Origin: Incurvaria masculella
Taxonomy: Eukaryota; Arthropoda; Insecta; Lepidoptera; Incurvariidae
DNA: 64,000 bases
Direction of reading: 5' to 3'
NCBI GenBank assembly: GCA_946894095.1
Contig: OX335665.1
Location: forward strand, 72,001 to 136,000
This document shows, one piece after another, positions 1 through 10,907 of this stretch. The notes beneath the pieces were generated by a model that saw nothing but the letters and a program-made list of their open reading frames with translations, had not been told where the DNA came from and ran no database searches. The position numbers and the translations under genes are program-made. Position 1 is the stretch's first letter. Every line of letters starts with the position of its first letter.

Positions 1-1010
1 TGGTCGAGCAGCAGCCAATCGTTACGCGTCATACGCTCCGCCGCGGGCACTAGCTCTGGCGCGTCGCCGCACTCCAGCAGTCGCATCACGCGCTCCCACG
101 TCGTATCGCACATCTCCAGCCTGTACACGCCACACAACGCATCTGACACGTGCTCGAGCAGCAGCCTATCGGCTTCATCGTACCGCTGCGGACACCAGCT
201 CTGGCGCGTCGCCGCACTCCAGCAGTCACAACATGCGCTCCCACGTCGTATCGCACATCTCCCGCCTGCACACGCCACACAACGCATCTGACACGTGCTC
301 GAGCAGCAGCCTATCGGCTTCATCGCACCGCCGCGGGCACCTGCTCTGGCGCGCCGCCGCACTCCAGCATTCGCATCACGCGCTCCCACGTCGTATCGCA
401 CATCTCCCGCCTGCACACGCCACACAACGCATCTGACACGTGCTCGAGCAGCAGCCTATCGGCTTCATCGCACCGCCGCGGGCACCAGCTCTGGCGCGTC
501 GCCGCACTCCAGCAGTCGCATCACGCGCTCCCACGTCGTATCGCACATCTCCCACCTGCACACGCCGCACAACGCATCTGACACGTGCTCGAGCAGCAGC
601 CTATTGGCTTCATCGCACCGCCACGGGCACCAGCTCTGGCGCGCCGCCGCACTCCAGCAGTAGCATCAAGCCCTCCCACGTCGTATCGCACATCTCCCGC
701 CTGCACACGCCACACAACGCATCTGACACGTGCTCGAGCAGCAGCTTATCGGCTTCATGGCACCACCGCGGTCACCAGTATCGGCGCGTGACCGCACTCC
801 AGTGGTCGCATCGCCCGCTCCCACGTCCCCTCCTAAATAAACCGCATGTGTCTGCCACACAGCGCATCTGACTTTTCCCAATCATGCACAGTACGTTATC
901 GCGCAGCGATGCATTCGTTGGGCGTCATGTGCCGCCGCGGGCACCAGCGCCGGCGCGTCTCCTCACTCCAACAGCTGCATCACGCGCATCTGACACGTGT
1001 CCACTACCCA
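1..1010. repeat. 145-bp tandem array, exon-like unit
   Basis: A GC-rich unit repeats with an exact 145-bp spacing: the marker TGCTCGAGCAGCAGC starts at 151, 296, 441, 586 and 731. The copies between 150 and 730 differ at only a few bases. The copy after 731 is worn, and a further degraded copy runs to about 1010. On the minus strand the unit reads like protein (for example CDTTWERVMRLLECGDAPEL), and the copy at the left edge stays open through VPAAERMTRNDWLLLD. In the other copies the unit length is not a multiple of three, so the frame is lost at each junction. I read it as a minisatellite grown from a coding exon of a gene that lies to the left. Confidence 0.85.
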
Positions 1011-1309
1011 CAGCTGCCCAGGTCCAGTGACCATGACAGCCTATCAGCGCCGAGGCGTGATTGTGATACATTTAATATATGAGACGGTGTAGGGTTGACC
1101 ATAAAAATATTAGTCCACAACTGCCAAACCTAAATATTACCTCCGGTTTCCATGCCTGATGAGCATTGAGTGGCACAATTAAGTAACTAAATACGTCCAT
1201 CAGCAACACCTATTTATGCACAGCCTTGTGGATTTAGGGGTGTCATATTATAATACAATTCCAATGATGTGTTGGATGATATGGTACACGAGCACATACT
1301 CTTGGCCCT

Positions 1310-1680
1310 GATAATATTAGAGAGATAAGGATCTTTACTGACGGGTCACAAACAAAGAGGGCACTGGTGCACGATTCTTCTCACCAACGTGGAAAATATA
1401 TAGATCCACATGGTTAAGGATGCATCTGAAAGTTTTCCAAACAGACATAATTCGGATACTCCAAGTTGCTACGGCTGTGAAATATATAGCAGTCTCTGAC
1501 ATGGATGGCAAAAAATACACACACCGTCATAGTATTACCCCACGCCCGTAACGATGCCGCCGCATTCTAGACAGGATTGCTTACAATGCAAAGTCATTCT
1601 CCAGTGGGTTAAAGGGCACAACGACGGTGATGGGAATGATGCAGTCAATGACCCAAGATAGAAATCCGAGACAGTTTAGT
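1310..1680 (+). pseudogene. LINE RNase H domain remnant
   Basis: Broken plus-strand reading frames give RIFTDGSQTK and, further on, VILQWVKGHNDGDGND. These match the start (TDGS) and the W-x-KGH motif of the RNase H domain found at the end of some non-LTR retrotransposon polyproteins. Several frameshifts and stops separate the pieces, so it is a dead fragment. The clade cannot be fixed from this. Confidence 0.6.
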
Positions 1681-1889
1681 GGTATTGATTGACCCCTGAG
1701 ACATTTCCAGTTGACGTCCTCGATGACGTCCAAAGCTTGACGTCACTGAGGAGACTTCAAACGTGGTTTTCTGATTCTCCTAATAATAGAACACTTAGAG
1801 TGAGAGTGGGTGATGATTGTTGATGATAGCTTGCTCATGCAGTCAGGTCAGGCCCGGGAACAAAACTCTCATTGAAAGATTAAAATAAA

Positions 1890-2100
1890 GCAGCTCCCTT
1901 CTGTTGCCCTCTCCATTTCGCATTACGCATTACGAATTACTTACATTTTCTTTTTCAATTCTTAACCTCATCACCCCACAGGTTAACTGGAAGAAATCAT
2001 TTTTAGTGATAAGTTCGCCTTTGTGCAGTTCCGCTCTGATAAATTTAATTATTCTGTGTATAGTTTTTTGTATAGTGCAGTTTGGAAACGTTTAGGAGCT
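1890..2100 (+). repeat. Interspersed repeat, LINE-tail type
   Basis: The stretch around CTTAACCTCATCACCCCACA, followed by an AACTGGAAGAAATCA-like segment and TAAGTTCGCCTTTGTGCAG, recurs in the window at about 44.08-44.20 kb, where it ends in an (ATTC)n tail. It is probably the 3' end of a non-LTR element or a related SINE. Confidence 0.6.
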
Positions 2101-2182
2101 CCGTTTGGGTTCATGTCTGGAAGTTTAGAAGCCCCACTCAGGTGAATGTTTGGAAGTTTAGAACCTCCGCTTAAGAAAATGT
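2086..2182. repeat. Short degenerate tandem repeat, about 36 bp x 3
   Basis: GTTTAGGAGCTCCG, GTTTAGAAGCCCCACTC and GTTTAGAACCTCCGC head three successive units of roughly 30-36 bp. The copies have diverged. No coding content seen. Confidence 0.55.
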
Positions 2183-2269
2183 ACAAAATGAAATTGACCC
2201 GAGCAGCAGCTAGTAATATAATATTAGTTTGTCATAACATTCAGTTTTGGAAAACACATACATAACACA

Positions 2270-2445
2270 CTAAGGCTGAGATAAATAGTCGTCACCGAAA
2301 CTAATGATAACGCAAAGTAGTACTTTGTGACGTCACATTGATACATTTTGTATGGACGAAATCTCAAAGCAATGCCAATTGACGTCACAAAGTACTACTT
2401 TTCGTTAGTCTTAGTTTCTGTTACGACTATTTATCTCAGCCTTAG
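2270..2445. mobile_element. Foldback MITE, family A copy 1
   Basis: The ends CTAAGGCTGAGATAAATAG and CTATTTATCTCAGCCTTAG are inverted complements, and complementarity extends inward about 60 bp on each side to AAAGTAGTACTTTGTGACGTC. The centre contains ACATTTTGTATGGACGAAATC. A second copy lies at about 60.08-60.24 kb. There is no coding capacity, so it is a non-autonomous inverted-repeat element. Confidence 0.85.
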
Positions 2446-2571
2446 TTATCAATGAACAAAATAGGGCAGCAGCAGAAGAGGTCGAAAGGCGACACACCCA
2501 TGACATAATGAGCACACAGGTGGGACTAATGACCAAAAAAAGTGGAGCAGAGTAATGTAGGAAGCACTCAC

Positions 2572-2738
2572 CAGACGGCACTGAAATCACAAGGCATCTG
2601 CATTTCTTGTCGCACCCGGTCCCACATCTCCGAGTGCGCCTCGGTGAGGCCGGCGCGCCGAAGTCGCGCCATGCTGCGGATGAGCCGCCGCTTGAACACC
2701 TCGTCTTCCTGCTCGCTCCACTCTGCCATCTTGTTATC
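2572..2738 (-). CDS. Exon of an unrecognised gene
   Basis: I do not recognise the gene. On the minus strand, an acceptor (ATATGCAG) is followed by 167 open bases and a strong donor (GTGAGT). The frame reads DNKMAEWSEQEDEVFKRRLI, then SMARLRRAGLTEAHSEMWD, then RVRQEMQMPCDFSAV. It is charged and helical. The W...F...L...WDRV spacing loosely resembles a Myb/SANT- or MADF-like helix bundle, but that is a guess. An ATG in a suitable context follows the acceptor by three codons, so this could be the first coding exon. The GC content stands out against AT-rich flanks, as it does in the fra exons. The next exons would lie to the left, toward the 145-bp array and beyond. Confidence 0.55.
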
Positions 2739-2928
2739 CTGCATATTCCACATGTTTGTACTGCCAATACTCATGCCTTGCATAAAAAATTGGTCTGAGA
2801 GATTTGGTCTTATCGTCAACCCCAACAAATCATAGTGGATACTTGTAGGAAGCAACAGGTTACTTTCCAAAGTCAACAAAGACAAATTTCCTGCGGTCAC
2901 ATTTAATGATGATGTCAGTAGAATAGTT

Positions 2929-3279
2929 AAAAACCAGCTAAGTGCGAGTTGGACTCGCACACGAAGGGTTCCGTGCCATCGTAAAAGATGTAACACAAAA
3001 AAAAACACATTATTTGTATGGGGGCCTTTAATTTATATTATTTTAAAATTTTACATAATTGTTGTTGCAGCGGAAAAATAAATACACACTATGTGAAAAT
3101 TACAGCTGCATATCTATTACAGTTCATGAGATACAGCCCTGTGATAGACTGACGGAAGGACGGACAGACGGATGTACGAACGGTTGGATGGACGGACGGA
3201 CGGACAGACGGACGAACGGACGGACGGATGCTTAGTAATAGGGTTCCGTTGACACCCTTCGGTTACGGTACCCTAAAAA
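2929..3279 (+). mobile_element. GACGGAC-type interspersed element, copy 1
   Basis: It begins near AAAAACCAGCTAAGTGCGAG with GAAGGGTTCCGTGCC and ends with GGTTACGGTACCCTAAAAAC. The ends GGGTTCCGTACC and GGTACGGAACCC are near inverted repeats. In the middle is a run of GACGGACG units and the block AGTTCATGAGATACAGCCCT. Six other copies occur in the window, at about 31.0, 38.7, 50.9 and 58.9-59.7 kb. Non-coding. Confidence 0.85.
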
Positions 3280-4270
3280 CTGAATATCATCATGGATTGA
3301 TCGTATCAGCGGTATATGCCAAAAATCTATGGTGCTGTGCACAACCTAAAACGACTCAACCGGTGCATTCCTACAGAAACGAAAATAAGCCTTTCACGGC
3401 CCTAGTTATCCCCACCCTTGGCTGTGGTGTACAACTTAGACCTTAATGGGGACCTACTGAAAAAGTTTGATTGCCTTCTCAACTATAGCGCACAATTTAT
3501 TTACGAACTCTGTAAATATGACCACAGAACCGTGATCAGTTGCACTCAGCGAGGATGGAAGGACGTAAGGAAGGGGGTAGAAAGCTAAACTTGTTTTTAT
3601 GGGGGTGGCGTAGCCAATTGTACATACAAAATTTGCAGCGCCCGCAATTTACTTCCATTTCAAAACTGCTTGCTACAGAGATTTTCTCAAGTTCCAACGA
3701 CAGGTAAGAAAACGTAAGGATGCTATTTAGTACAATGAGCATTTGATGCTGCACGTCCGAAACTACAGCTATACATTGTGGACTAACTTGTGGCTAGGCT
3801 GCCACCATGCATGAGTTTCTATCTCTCATCCAGTCCTCAACATTCGTCTTCAGAGACAATCACATGTCCTTTCTCTTTTATACACAGTCCTTAATAACCC
3901 CGTGCTCCACCATACCTCAAGGATGGATTCATTTTCTGGTCCTCCCATGGCTTACAACATAGGTCAATCAATAATCTTCTTCTGCTGATACCTTCACAAA
4001 ACACAACTTGTTTTACCGATCCATTCACAGTTAATGCAGCTCACCTTTGAAAACAATAAAGTTCCGTTGCGAATTCTTCTTTACTGAGTTGATCGAACCC
4101 GCGGATCATTCAGTTTTGGACGTAACTTAGTGTAGTTTGACTACCAAAAAATTTTAAAGAAATGAAATGAAATCAATAACAACTTGATATCGGGAGATCA
4201 GCGTGTCTTAATATTTTAAAAAACCGAAAAAAACATACTTCCTCACGAAATTAGTTATGTTTAACTTTTG
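3280..4270. other. No gene recognised
   Basis: About 1 kb of mixed AT-rich sequence. Open frames are short and look non-coding. No RNA gene or clear repeat was recognised. Confidence 0.5.
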
Positions 4271-4279
4271 TAATATACT

Positions 4280-5620
4280 CACATATTTAATCTCAGTCTT
4301 CAACTTGGAATATTCCCTCACCGCTTAAAAAGCGCAATTATTACTCCAGTGTTCAAAAATGGAGATCCTTCCGACTGTGGTAACTATCGGCCCATAGCAC
4401 TTCTAAGCACTTTCTCCAAGCTCTTAGAGAAATTGGTAAAACAGAGACTGGTGGATTTTTTAAACAAAAACAATGTTATTTCTAATAATCAGTTTGGGTT
4501 TAGAAAACAAATGAGCACTGAAGATGCCTTACAAAAGCTAACAAGGTTTTTGGTCACATCTTTGGACTCCGAGGATCACTGCATTGGTGTATTTCTAGAT
4601 ATTAAAAAGGCATTTGATTCAGTGTCGCATCCACTTCTCCTGCGAAAACTTGATTCAATTGGTATCAGAGGAACTGCAAATGATTGGTTTAAAGACTATC
4701 TCTGCTGTAGGAAACAGTTAACAAAATTGGAAACACTTGAGAGCGAACAATCTGAGGTATCCTACGGTGTACCGCAGGGTAGTGTACTGGGACCCATACT
4801 TTTCCAAATCTATGTCAATGACTTATGCGAACTATCTTTAAAAAGCGGTGACATTGTTGCTTATGCTGATGATACAGTACTTTTATTTAAAGGGAAGACA
4901 TGGGATGAGGTAGAGAGTACAGCTGAACTAGGTATTGCTGAGGCTAGATGGTGGTATGACCATAATGTACTAAACTTAAATGTTACTAAAAGCAAATGTG
5001 TCTACTTTGCCATTTCAAAAAGAACCAAACCATCTAAAGACACTCAACTTAAAATGCACACATGCCATGACTGACAGATACTGTGACTTTAGCACATTGC
5101 CTAACTGTGATTGTCCAATAATCAATAAAACAAATTCTGTAAAATACCTAGGGGTCACATTAGATGAAGAACTGATATGGACGGATCATATTGGGAAAAT
5201 TGCAACTAAACTCAGAAGGCTTATTTACATATTTAAAGACATACGCAATATACTCAAACTTAAGCATTTGAAACTTGTTTACTTCGCTCTTGCCCAAAGT
5301 ATAATAAGATATGGAATCCTCATTTGGGGTGGAGCTATAAAAAAAGCCCTGGATCCGCTGTGTAAAGCACAGAAATCAGTTCTCAGAGTTATGTTCAACA
5401 AAAAACGCACATACTCGTCCCAACAGCTGCTATCTGATTATGGACTACTAAGCGTTCGCCAAATTTACATCCAAAATCTTATAATCTTTCACAAATCACA
5501 TATTCATACTCACTTAAATCCTTGTCACTCACACAACACACGGGTAGCGAAATTAGCGCGTGCGCCTAAACACCGTACGAAATTTGCATTTTTGCAATTT
5601 GAAAATAATATGCAGAACAT
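4280..5620 (+). pseudogene. 5'-truncated LINE, reverse transcriptase (outer element)
   Basis: Two overlapping frames together give a non-LTR reverse transcriptase. The first, to 5074, has GNYRPIALLSTFSKLLEKLV, NQFGFRK, FLDIKKAFDSVSH, YGVPQGSVLGPILFQIYVND and the catalytic YADDTVLL. The second, from about 5060, has NSVKYLGVTLDEELIW and the thumb/C-terminal region. A frameshift between about 5040 and 5075 breaks the gene. The 5' part (endonuclease and any first ORF) is missing. The sequence is of the broad Jockey/CR1 type. It is interrupted after 5620 by the RTE element and resumes at 8859. Confidence 0.85.
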
Positions 5621-5754
5621 GGGGTTACAAACGGAGGATTGAATTTATCTCCTGCAAATGCTGCTTCATCGTATGATGGGGAAGTAGTAGCGGAGAGAAA
5701 TTCCTTCCTCAATTTCCGACTCTCACCTCCTCGCGGTGTATCCCGGTAACTTAG

Positions 5755-6813
5755 GTGCGTAATTCTTCAGGTAGGCATTACAATCCTAAGGCTGACGAGA
5801 GCGGAAGACTCGCCAAGACGTTTGGCCAACGTGGCGTTTTATGGCCATACACCTCCAAAATGAAAAGTCCAAGTAAGCCTCGGCCCCTAGTTCCCAGCGG
5901 CCCCGCTATTCCGGATCATCGTGGCGGCGGTCTAGGTTCCGGCGGGGTGAGGGGTGCTAAGAATCCCTGGGTTAGTTCTGGCTGCCACACCCAACTACAC
6001 TTGGCTACCCATAATATACGGACTCTGAGAACGCAAGAAAAACTGGTCGAGCTAGAGCAGGAGCTGGCTCATATAAAATGGGACATCCTGGGTCTCTGCG
6101 AGGTCAGAAGGAAGGGCGAAGAGACTGAAGTGCTACATTCTGGCAACCTGTTCTACTTCAGAGGAAATCCTCATTTCAGAGGAATCAAAAATCGGAAGGT
6201 GGAGTGGGATTTATGGTGAGGCGAAGCCTCGTGAACAGCATAATCGAAATCGACAGCGTGTCGGACAGAGTGGCCTACATCATCATCAGGCTGAATAAGC
6301 GTTACCAGCTGAAGGTGGTGCAGGTGTACGCTCCCACGAGTTCCCACGCTGACGACGAGATGGAGCAGTTTTACGAGGATGTATCGAGAAACTAATAAAT
6401 CTCACTTCCAGTACGTGATGGGAGATTTTAATGCTAAATTGGGCAAACCTCTGAGTGGAGACAGAGCAGTAGGTCCGTACGGTATCGGTGCCAGGAATCG
6501 ACGCGGCCAGATGTTGGTCAACTATCTCGAAGCTAACCAGCTCTACGCCATGAACACGTTTTTCCTCAAAAAGGAAAAGAGGAAATGGACGTGGGCCAGC
6601 CCTGACGGTTGCACGAGAAACGAGATCGACTACATACTGGCGGACAGTAAATCGTCGTGTATAGATGTTACTGTCCTTAACCGCTTCGATACTGGCAGCG
6701 ATCACCGACTAGTGCGTGGCACGCTGAAGCTAAACCTTAAGATGGAACGGCGCAAACTCATTCACAAACCACTGGCCAAGAAACATACCAGACGAGATGC
6801 TCGAAAATTTTGA
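5755..6813 (+). pseudogene. RTE endonuclease domain, frameshifted
   Basis: Three overlapping frames (to 6219, about 6204-6395, about 6379-6813) carry the ordered motifs of an AP-like endonuclease: LATHNIRTL, ILGLCEVRRKGEE (catalytic Glu), VQVYAPTSSH, YVMGDFNAKLG and TGSDHRLVRG (catalytic His). The shifts lie near 6185-6205, near 6385-6395 and near 6790. In the parent element this domain nicks the target DNA and is fused to the reverse transcriptase. Here it cannot be made as one protein. Confidence 0.85.
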
Positions 6814-8845
6814 AGCTAAACTCGAGGATGCCTTTAGCTTAGTGCCGCGTGATGAGGATGCCGACATCGACAAGGCATATACCAGCTTCGTATCCGCACT
6901 AACGGAAACTGCAGAAAAGCACTTCAGCAAAAGTCCACAAGCAAACCGCAGCAAGTTATCCGCAGAGACGTTGAGGCTCCTGGAAACACGACGAAATATG
7001 AAACCGGAGACCCGGAGTAGTGTCGTTCACAGGAACCTCAACAAGACGATCAGCAAGTCCATTCGCCGTGATATCCGCCGAGATAACATGAAGTTGGTTG
7101 AGCGCGTTATAGAGGAAAATCGAGGCAGTAAAGTGTTTGCCCGTGCCTTCTCTACCGGTGCCAACCAAATTACAAGACTCGAGCGAGCGAATGGGGTTAT
7201 CACTGCTAGAAAGCCGGATATACTTGAGGCGGTGGAGGAATTTTATGGCGAATTGTACTCCGCAGCAATTCCTGCCCCGAGCCCAAGCAAACCAGTCGAC
7301 TCTGATAGGCGTGCGCCGCTCACTAGACACTATACCGAGGATCTGCCGGAGATAAGTGTCTATGAGATAAAGGCTGCTTTGAAGGGACTTAAAAAACACA
7401 AGGCTCCAGGTGAGGACGGGATAACTACGGAACTGCTAAAGGCTGGCGGAAGACCCATCTTGAAGGAACTGCAGGGACTGTTCAATGCAGTCCTCGAAAA
7501 TGGGGTCGTACCGGCCGCATGGCGAAATAGTGTCGTTGTCCTGTTTCACAAGAAGGGGGATAGGGCGAAGTTGAAAAACTATCGACCTATCTCACTTCTA
7601 AGCCACGTGTATAAGGTCTTTTCAAGAGTCATCACGAGTCGGCTGACACAGAGGCTGGATCAGTACCAGCCTCGTGAGCAAGCTGGGTTTAGGAAAGGAT
7701 ACGGCACCATGGACCACATATTTACTGTGAGACAAGTGGTGCAGAAGTGCGAGGAGTACAACAAGCCGCTCTTCCTAGCTTTCGTGGACTATGAGAAGGC
7801 GTTCGACTCAGTTGAAAAATGGGCCGTCGAAAACTCCCTCCTAAGGTGCAGAATCGACCACCGCTACATCGAGGTACTCCGAAACCTGTATCGGTCCGCG
7901 ACGATGACTGTGAGGCTCCATGAAAATACCCAACCCATCCTCCTTGGTAAAGGCGTAAGGCAGGGGGATGTGATCTCACCCAAGCTCTTTACCAACGCAT
8001 TGGAAGATGTGTTCAAGACGCTTGAATGGGACAACATGGGTATTAACATTAATGGAGATTTTCTCAGTCATCTTCGCTTCGCCGATGACATTGTTCTTCT
8101 GTCAAATTCCCGAGTTCAACTTCAGACCATGCTGAAAGACCTTTATGAAGCATCGGTAAAGGTAGGTCTAAAGATGAACCGGGACAAAACCAAGGTCATG
8201 GCGACCGAGGCTATGACGGGAGGACAAATCGTTATCGACGGAGAAGGGATCGAACAGGTTGAAGAGTACGTATATCTCGGCCAAATTCTGCGGCTTGGTA
8301 GACAAGGACTGACTAAGGAGGTTGAGAGACGAATTCAACTGGGTTGGGCTGCCTTCGGAAAGCTTAAATACGCTCTGAGGTCTGACCTTCCGCAAAATTT
8401 AAAGACCCGGATATATGACCAGTGCGTCCTCCCGGTTATGACGTACGGATGTGAAACGTGGACTCTGACGGTCGCCGTTGTCCAAAGGTTGAAAGTTGCC
8501 CAGCGAGCAATGGAGCGAGCTATGCTGGGAATATCGCTACGGGATATGGTGCGCAACGAGGCAATTCGCCGACGTACCAAAGTAGTCGATATTGGACACC
8601 GGGTGGCTAAGCTCAAGTGGCAGTGGGCTGGTCATGTCAGCCGAAGAGACGACGACCGTTGGAGTAACCGTGTCCTACACTGGCGGCCGTGGACAGGAAA
8701 ACGGAGTGTGGGAAGACCACCCGCCAGGTGGGACGACGACATCAAGTGCGTTGGCGGAAAGCAGTGGTTCCGTACCGCTGAAGGCCGGGAGGACTGGAGG
8801 AAAATTGGAGAGGCGTATGTCCAGCAGTGGACGCAAACACGCTGA
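6797..8845 (+). CDS. RTE reverse transcriptase
   Basis: An open 682-codon frame carries the reverse transcriptase of the RTE element. Motifs in order are KAPGEDGITTELLKAGG, LKNYRPISLLSHVYKVFSRV, QAGFRKGYGTMDHIFTVRQV, LAFVDYEKAFDSVE, KGVRQGDVISPKLF, the catalytic FADDIVLLS, and YVYLGQIL. The C-terminal region ends with KRSVGRPPARWDDDIK, typical of insect RTE-like proteins. The natural start would lie upstream in the endonuclease, so the listed start is only where this frame opens. The enzyme would copy element RNA at the nicked target. Without its endonuclease this copy is probably not autonomous. Confidence 0.9.
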   Translation: MLENFEAKLEDAFSLVPRDEDADIDKAYTSFVSALTETAEKHFSKSPQANRSKLSAETLRLLETRRNMKPETRSSVVHRNLNKTISKSIRRDIRRDNMKLVERVIEENRGSKVFARAFSTGANQITRLERANGVITARKPDILEAVEEFYGELYSAAIPAPSPSKPVDSDRRAPLTRHYTEDLPEISVYEIKAALKGLKKHKAPGEDGITTELLKAGGRPILKELQGLFNAVLENGVVPAAWRNSVVVLFHKKGDRAKLKNYRPISLLSHVYKVFSRVITSRLTQRLDQYQPREQAGFRKGYGTMDHIFTVRQVVQKCEEYNKPLFLAFVDYEKAFDSVEKWAVENSLLRCRIDHRYIEVLRNLYRSATMTVRLHENTQPILLGKGVRQGDVISPKLFTNALEDVFKTLEWDNMGININGDFLSHLRFADDIVLLSNSRVQLQTMLKDLYEASVKVGLKMNRDKTKVMATEAMTGGQIVIDGEGIEQVEEYVYLGQILRLGRQGLTKEVERRIQLGWAAFGKLKYALRSDLPQNLKTRIYDQCVLPVMTYGCETWTLTVAVVQRLKVAQRAMERAMLGISLRDMVRNEAIRRRTKVVDIGHRVAKLKWQWAGHVSRRDDDRWSNRVLHWRPWTGKRSVGRPPARWDDDIKCVGGKQWFRTAEGREDWRKIGEAYVQQWTQTR

Positions 8846-8858
8846 CTGACTGACTGAC

Positions 8859-8987
8859 ATGCAGAACATTATAATCATAAGTTGTTCATCAATCATAATC
8901 ATTGTCTTTATACTACCTTAGTTTTATAACGTTGGCATGCATTGTTTTATACTACATGAATAAATAAATAAAAAAATAAAAAAAATA
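8859..8987 (+). pseudogene. 3' end of the outer LINE
   Basis: After the second copy of the 11-bp duplication the outer LINE continues for about 120 bp and ends in an A-rich tail (AATAAATAAATAAAAAAATA). Together with 4280-5620 this makes the split host element of the nested insertion. Confidence 0.7.
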
Positions 8988-9281
8988 TGTTAGTTTGATT
9001 ATCATGTTACACTTTAGTTAGTTTAGTTAACTTTGTTACACTTTATCATGTTACTTTCTGCAGATACGGCGAAATTGGAAGCAGAGGCAATACCCTTTCG
9101 GTTCCAGCCTTGCAGTATATTCGTAAAGTATTTCTTTTTACTGGGCTCTTTCTTTAATTAATGATGTTAGGTCGATTATACATACATACATATCACATAA
9201 CTTGGGATAAGCGATATACCTGCTAAGCACGAAAAAGTATATTTACTTAAATCTTAGGTTACTTTTATTTGTGCTACTCGT
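8988..9281. other. No gene recognised
   Basis: AT-rich intergenic sequence with no supported feature. Confidence 0.4.
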
Positions 9282-9648
9282 ACCTGAGTGGTCAGTCCGA
9301 GTTCTCACCTAAATTGGCACTTACAGAACTTGGCACTTTTCAAAGTTACGTAAAAACGTCAAACTCCATGCAAGTGTTTACTAAATATTCTGTGGATTTA
9401 GTTCTCTAAGCATTCAAAGTCAAACTCGGACTTCCGTTTTGTATGTAAATGCAAAGTTACCATAATCGGCAACGTCAATGAATTTACGGCGACTGTAAGT
9501 AAGCTGTCAAATCGAACTCGGACTCGCAATCGTTAGTTCTCTTATCACCTACCGCGTGCGGTCTCCAATTTCTTCATACATTTGAAAACACCAGTCGATG
9601 GGTTCGGCTTAAACGCCAATTTAGGTGACAACTGGGACTAGGGGCTCT
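9282..9648. mobile_element. Terminal-inverted-repeat element, family B copy 1
   Basis: The left end GAGTTCTCACCTAAATTGGC and the right end CGCCAATTTAGGTGACAACT are inverted complements. Inside are AACTCCATGCAAGTGTTTAC, TTCTGTGGATTTAG and TTCATACATTTGAAAACACC, which recur in two further copies (29.2-30.65 kb, split; 61.73-62.09 kb). No coding capacity. Confidence 0.8.
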
Positions 9649-10596
9649 GATTATTTTTGTCCCATAATCGTGTTGATTGGAAGATATTGTCACAGGACAT
9701 CTCCTTTTACACAATTTGAAAGTAGGAACTGTCGCCACAGCGGCCGGTTTTGTTTGAAAATAAGAGTGTGTTTTGATTTAGTCTCTTAAATAAATTCATG
9801 TCCCTGCAATTCCTTTTCTATTTGTTGAAGTTCTTGGACTCTTCAAACCAAGTCGAGGTTCAGCTATCGAAGGGATTCAAATCCTTAGTTGCAGGGAGAG
9901 TTCAAGTTTACGTCCCTAAAACATTGACTAGTATTAAAACCAAATCGTGCAAGTGTTTCACAGTGTTTCGTTGCCACTGGAGCAGTGCATCGGTTTAAGG
10001 TGCTTGCTCGCGGTGACACTAGGTTCAGGTCTCCTCTTTCCCTAAAATATGCTTGAGAGAGGCGATGGCTGTGTCCAGCGTGATGCTCGTGAACGGGTGC
10101 TGTTTGTGGGGACTGGCTCCAATTTATGTTAGATGACGGGCATGCTCTTTACAAATAAAGTGATATTTGTTATGAACTGTTGCATACGACATGAATTGTT
10201 GATTCTCGTCAGTTCATAGGTATTAATTTAGGGTTATTACCTGTGATTGTAAGCAGTTGCAAATATTTTGGTAAACTTAGACAGGTCTTCTTAGCTGGGA
10301 CTGCTGAACTGGCTTATGATAAAATATGACAAATCCGAGTGCAGTGTACTGTCTATGAACGATGAATACACAATAAACAAGGGCGCCCAACCTCTCGATT
10401 CCAGAGATACCACTATGTGATAGTATCAACCCGAAGAAACTTTATTTTGTATCCATCGAGAACACTACTTCTTCTTTTTGAGGTCCTTCTTTTGGATGCC
10501 TTCTTATTTCTTTCGTACATCTAACATACTTTAATAACATTTCTTCAAAAAATATTGTGGAAATGAAAACGTTTCGTTTGCAATGGCCGCACGGTT
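9649..10596. other. No gene recognised
   Basis: AT-rich sequence between two inverted-repeat elements. One 66-codon frame near 9.8-10.0 kb has no recognisable motif. Nothing is supported. Confidence 0.4.
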
Positions 10597-10831
10597 AGTC
10601 CGAATCGCGCTGACAGTGCTCAGAGCCTCTTTTACAAGTTACAAATCACTTATCGACATTTCGCTGCCCTCTTCGATTCCGCAGGCTTACATCATTGAAT
10701 AATGTCCATAGCCAAATTTCAGCTCTATTCAATGTTATACACCTGCGGAATCAAAGAGTTTAGCGAAATTACGGTAAGTGATTTGGAACTTGTAATTGAG
10801 ACTCTTAACACTGTCATCGCAATTCGGACCA
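10597..10831. mobile_element. Foldback MITE with about 90-bp inverted repeats
   Basis: The left arm (GTCCGAATCGCGCTGACAGTG ... CTTCGATTCCGCAGG) is matched inverted by the right arm (CCTGCGGAATCAAAGAG ... CATCGCAATTCGGACC). The arms are about 90 bp each and imperfect, around a short centre. No coding capacity. Confidence 0.8.
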
Positions 10832-10874
10832 TCTATCTTCACGCTGTCGGCGTTTGAATTCTTTCATTATTCTG

Positions 10875-10877
<3 letters not shown>

Positions 10878-10906
<29 letters not shown>
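10878..10906. repeat. (AT)n microsatellite
   Basis: An uninterrupted run of AT dinucleotides about 29 bp long. Confidence 0.9.

Positions 10907-10907
<1 letters not shown>

Larger units (their letters stand above)
5621..8858 (+). mobile_element. RTE-type non-LTR retrotransposon, nearly full length
   Basis: This 3.24-kb element sits inside the LINE above and is flanked by a perfect 11-bp target-site duplication, ATGCAGAACAT (5610-5620 and 8859-8869). Its 3' end is the short tandem tail CTGACTGACTGACTGAC rather than poly(A), as is usual for the RTE clade. It encodes an AP-type endonuclease followed by reverse transcriptase. The endonuclease half carries three frameshifts, while the reverse transcriptase half is open for 682 codons. 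Confidence 0.92.

Noticed and set aside
86..881. Long overlapping open frames on both strands in the first 900 bp
   Set aside because: They repeat every 145 bp, which shifts frame at each unit, and arise because the GC-rich repeat lacks stops. I treat them as a tandem repeat, not genes.
3120..3240. Telomere-like or functional microsatellite role for the GACGGAC runs
   Set aside because: The runs are internal to a dispersed element and occur with the same flanks in all seven copies.
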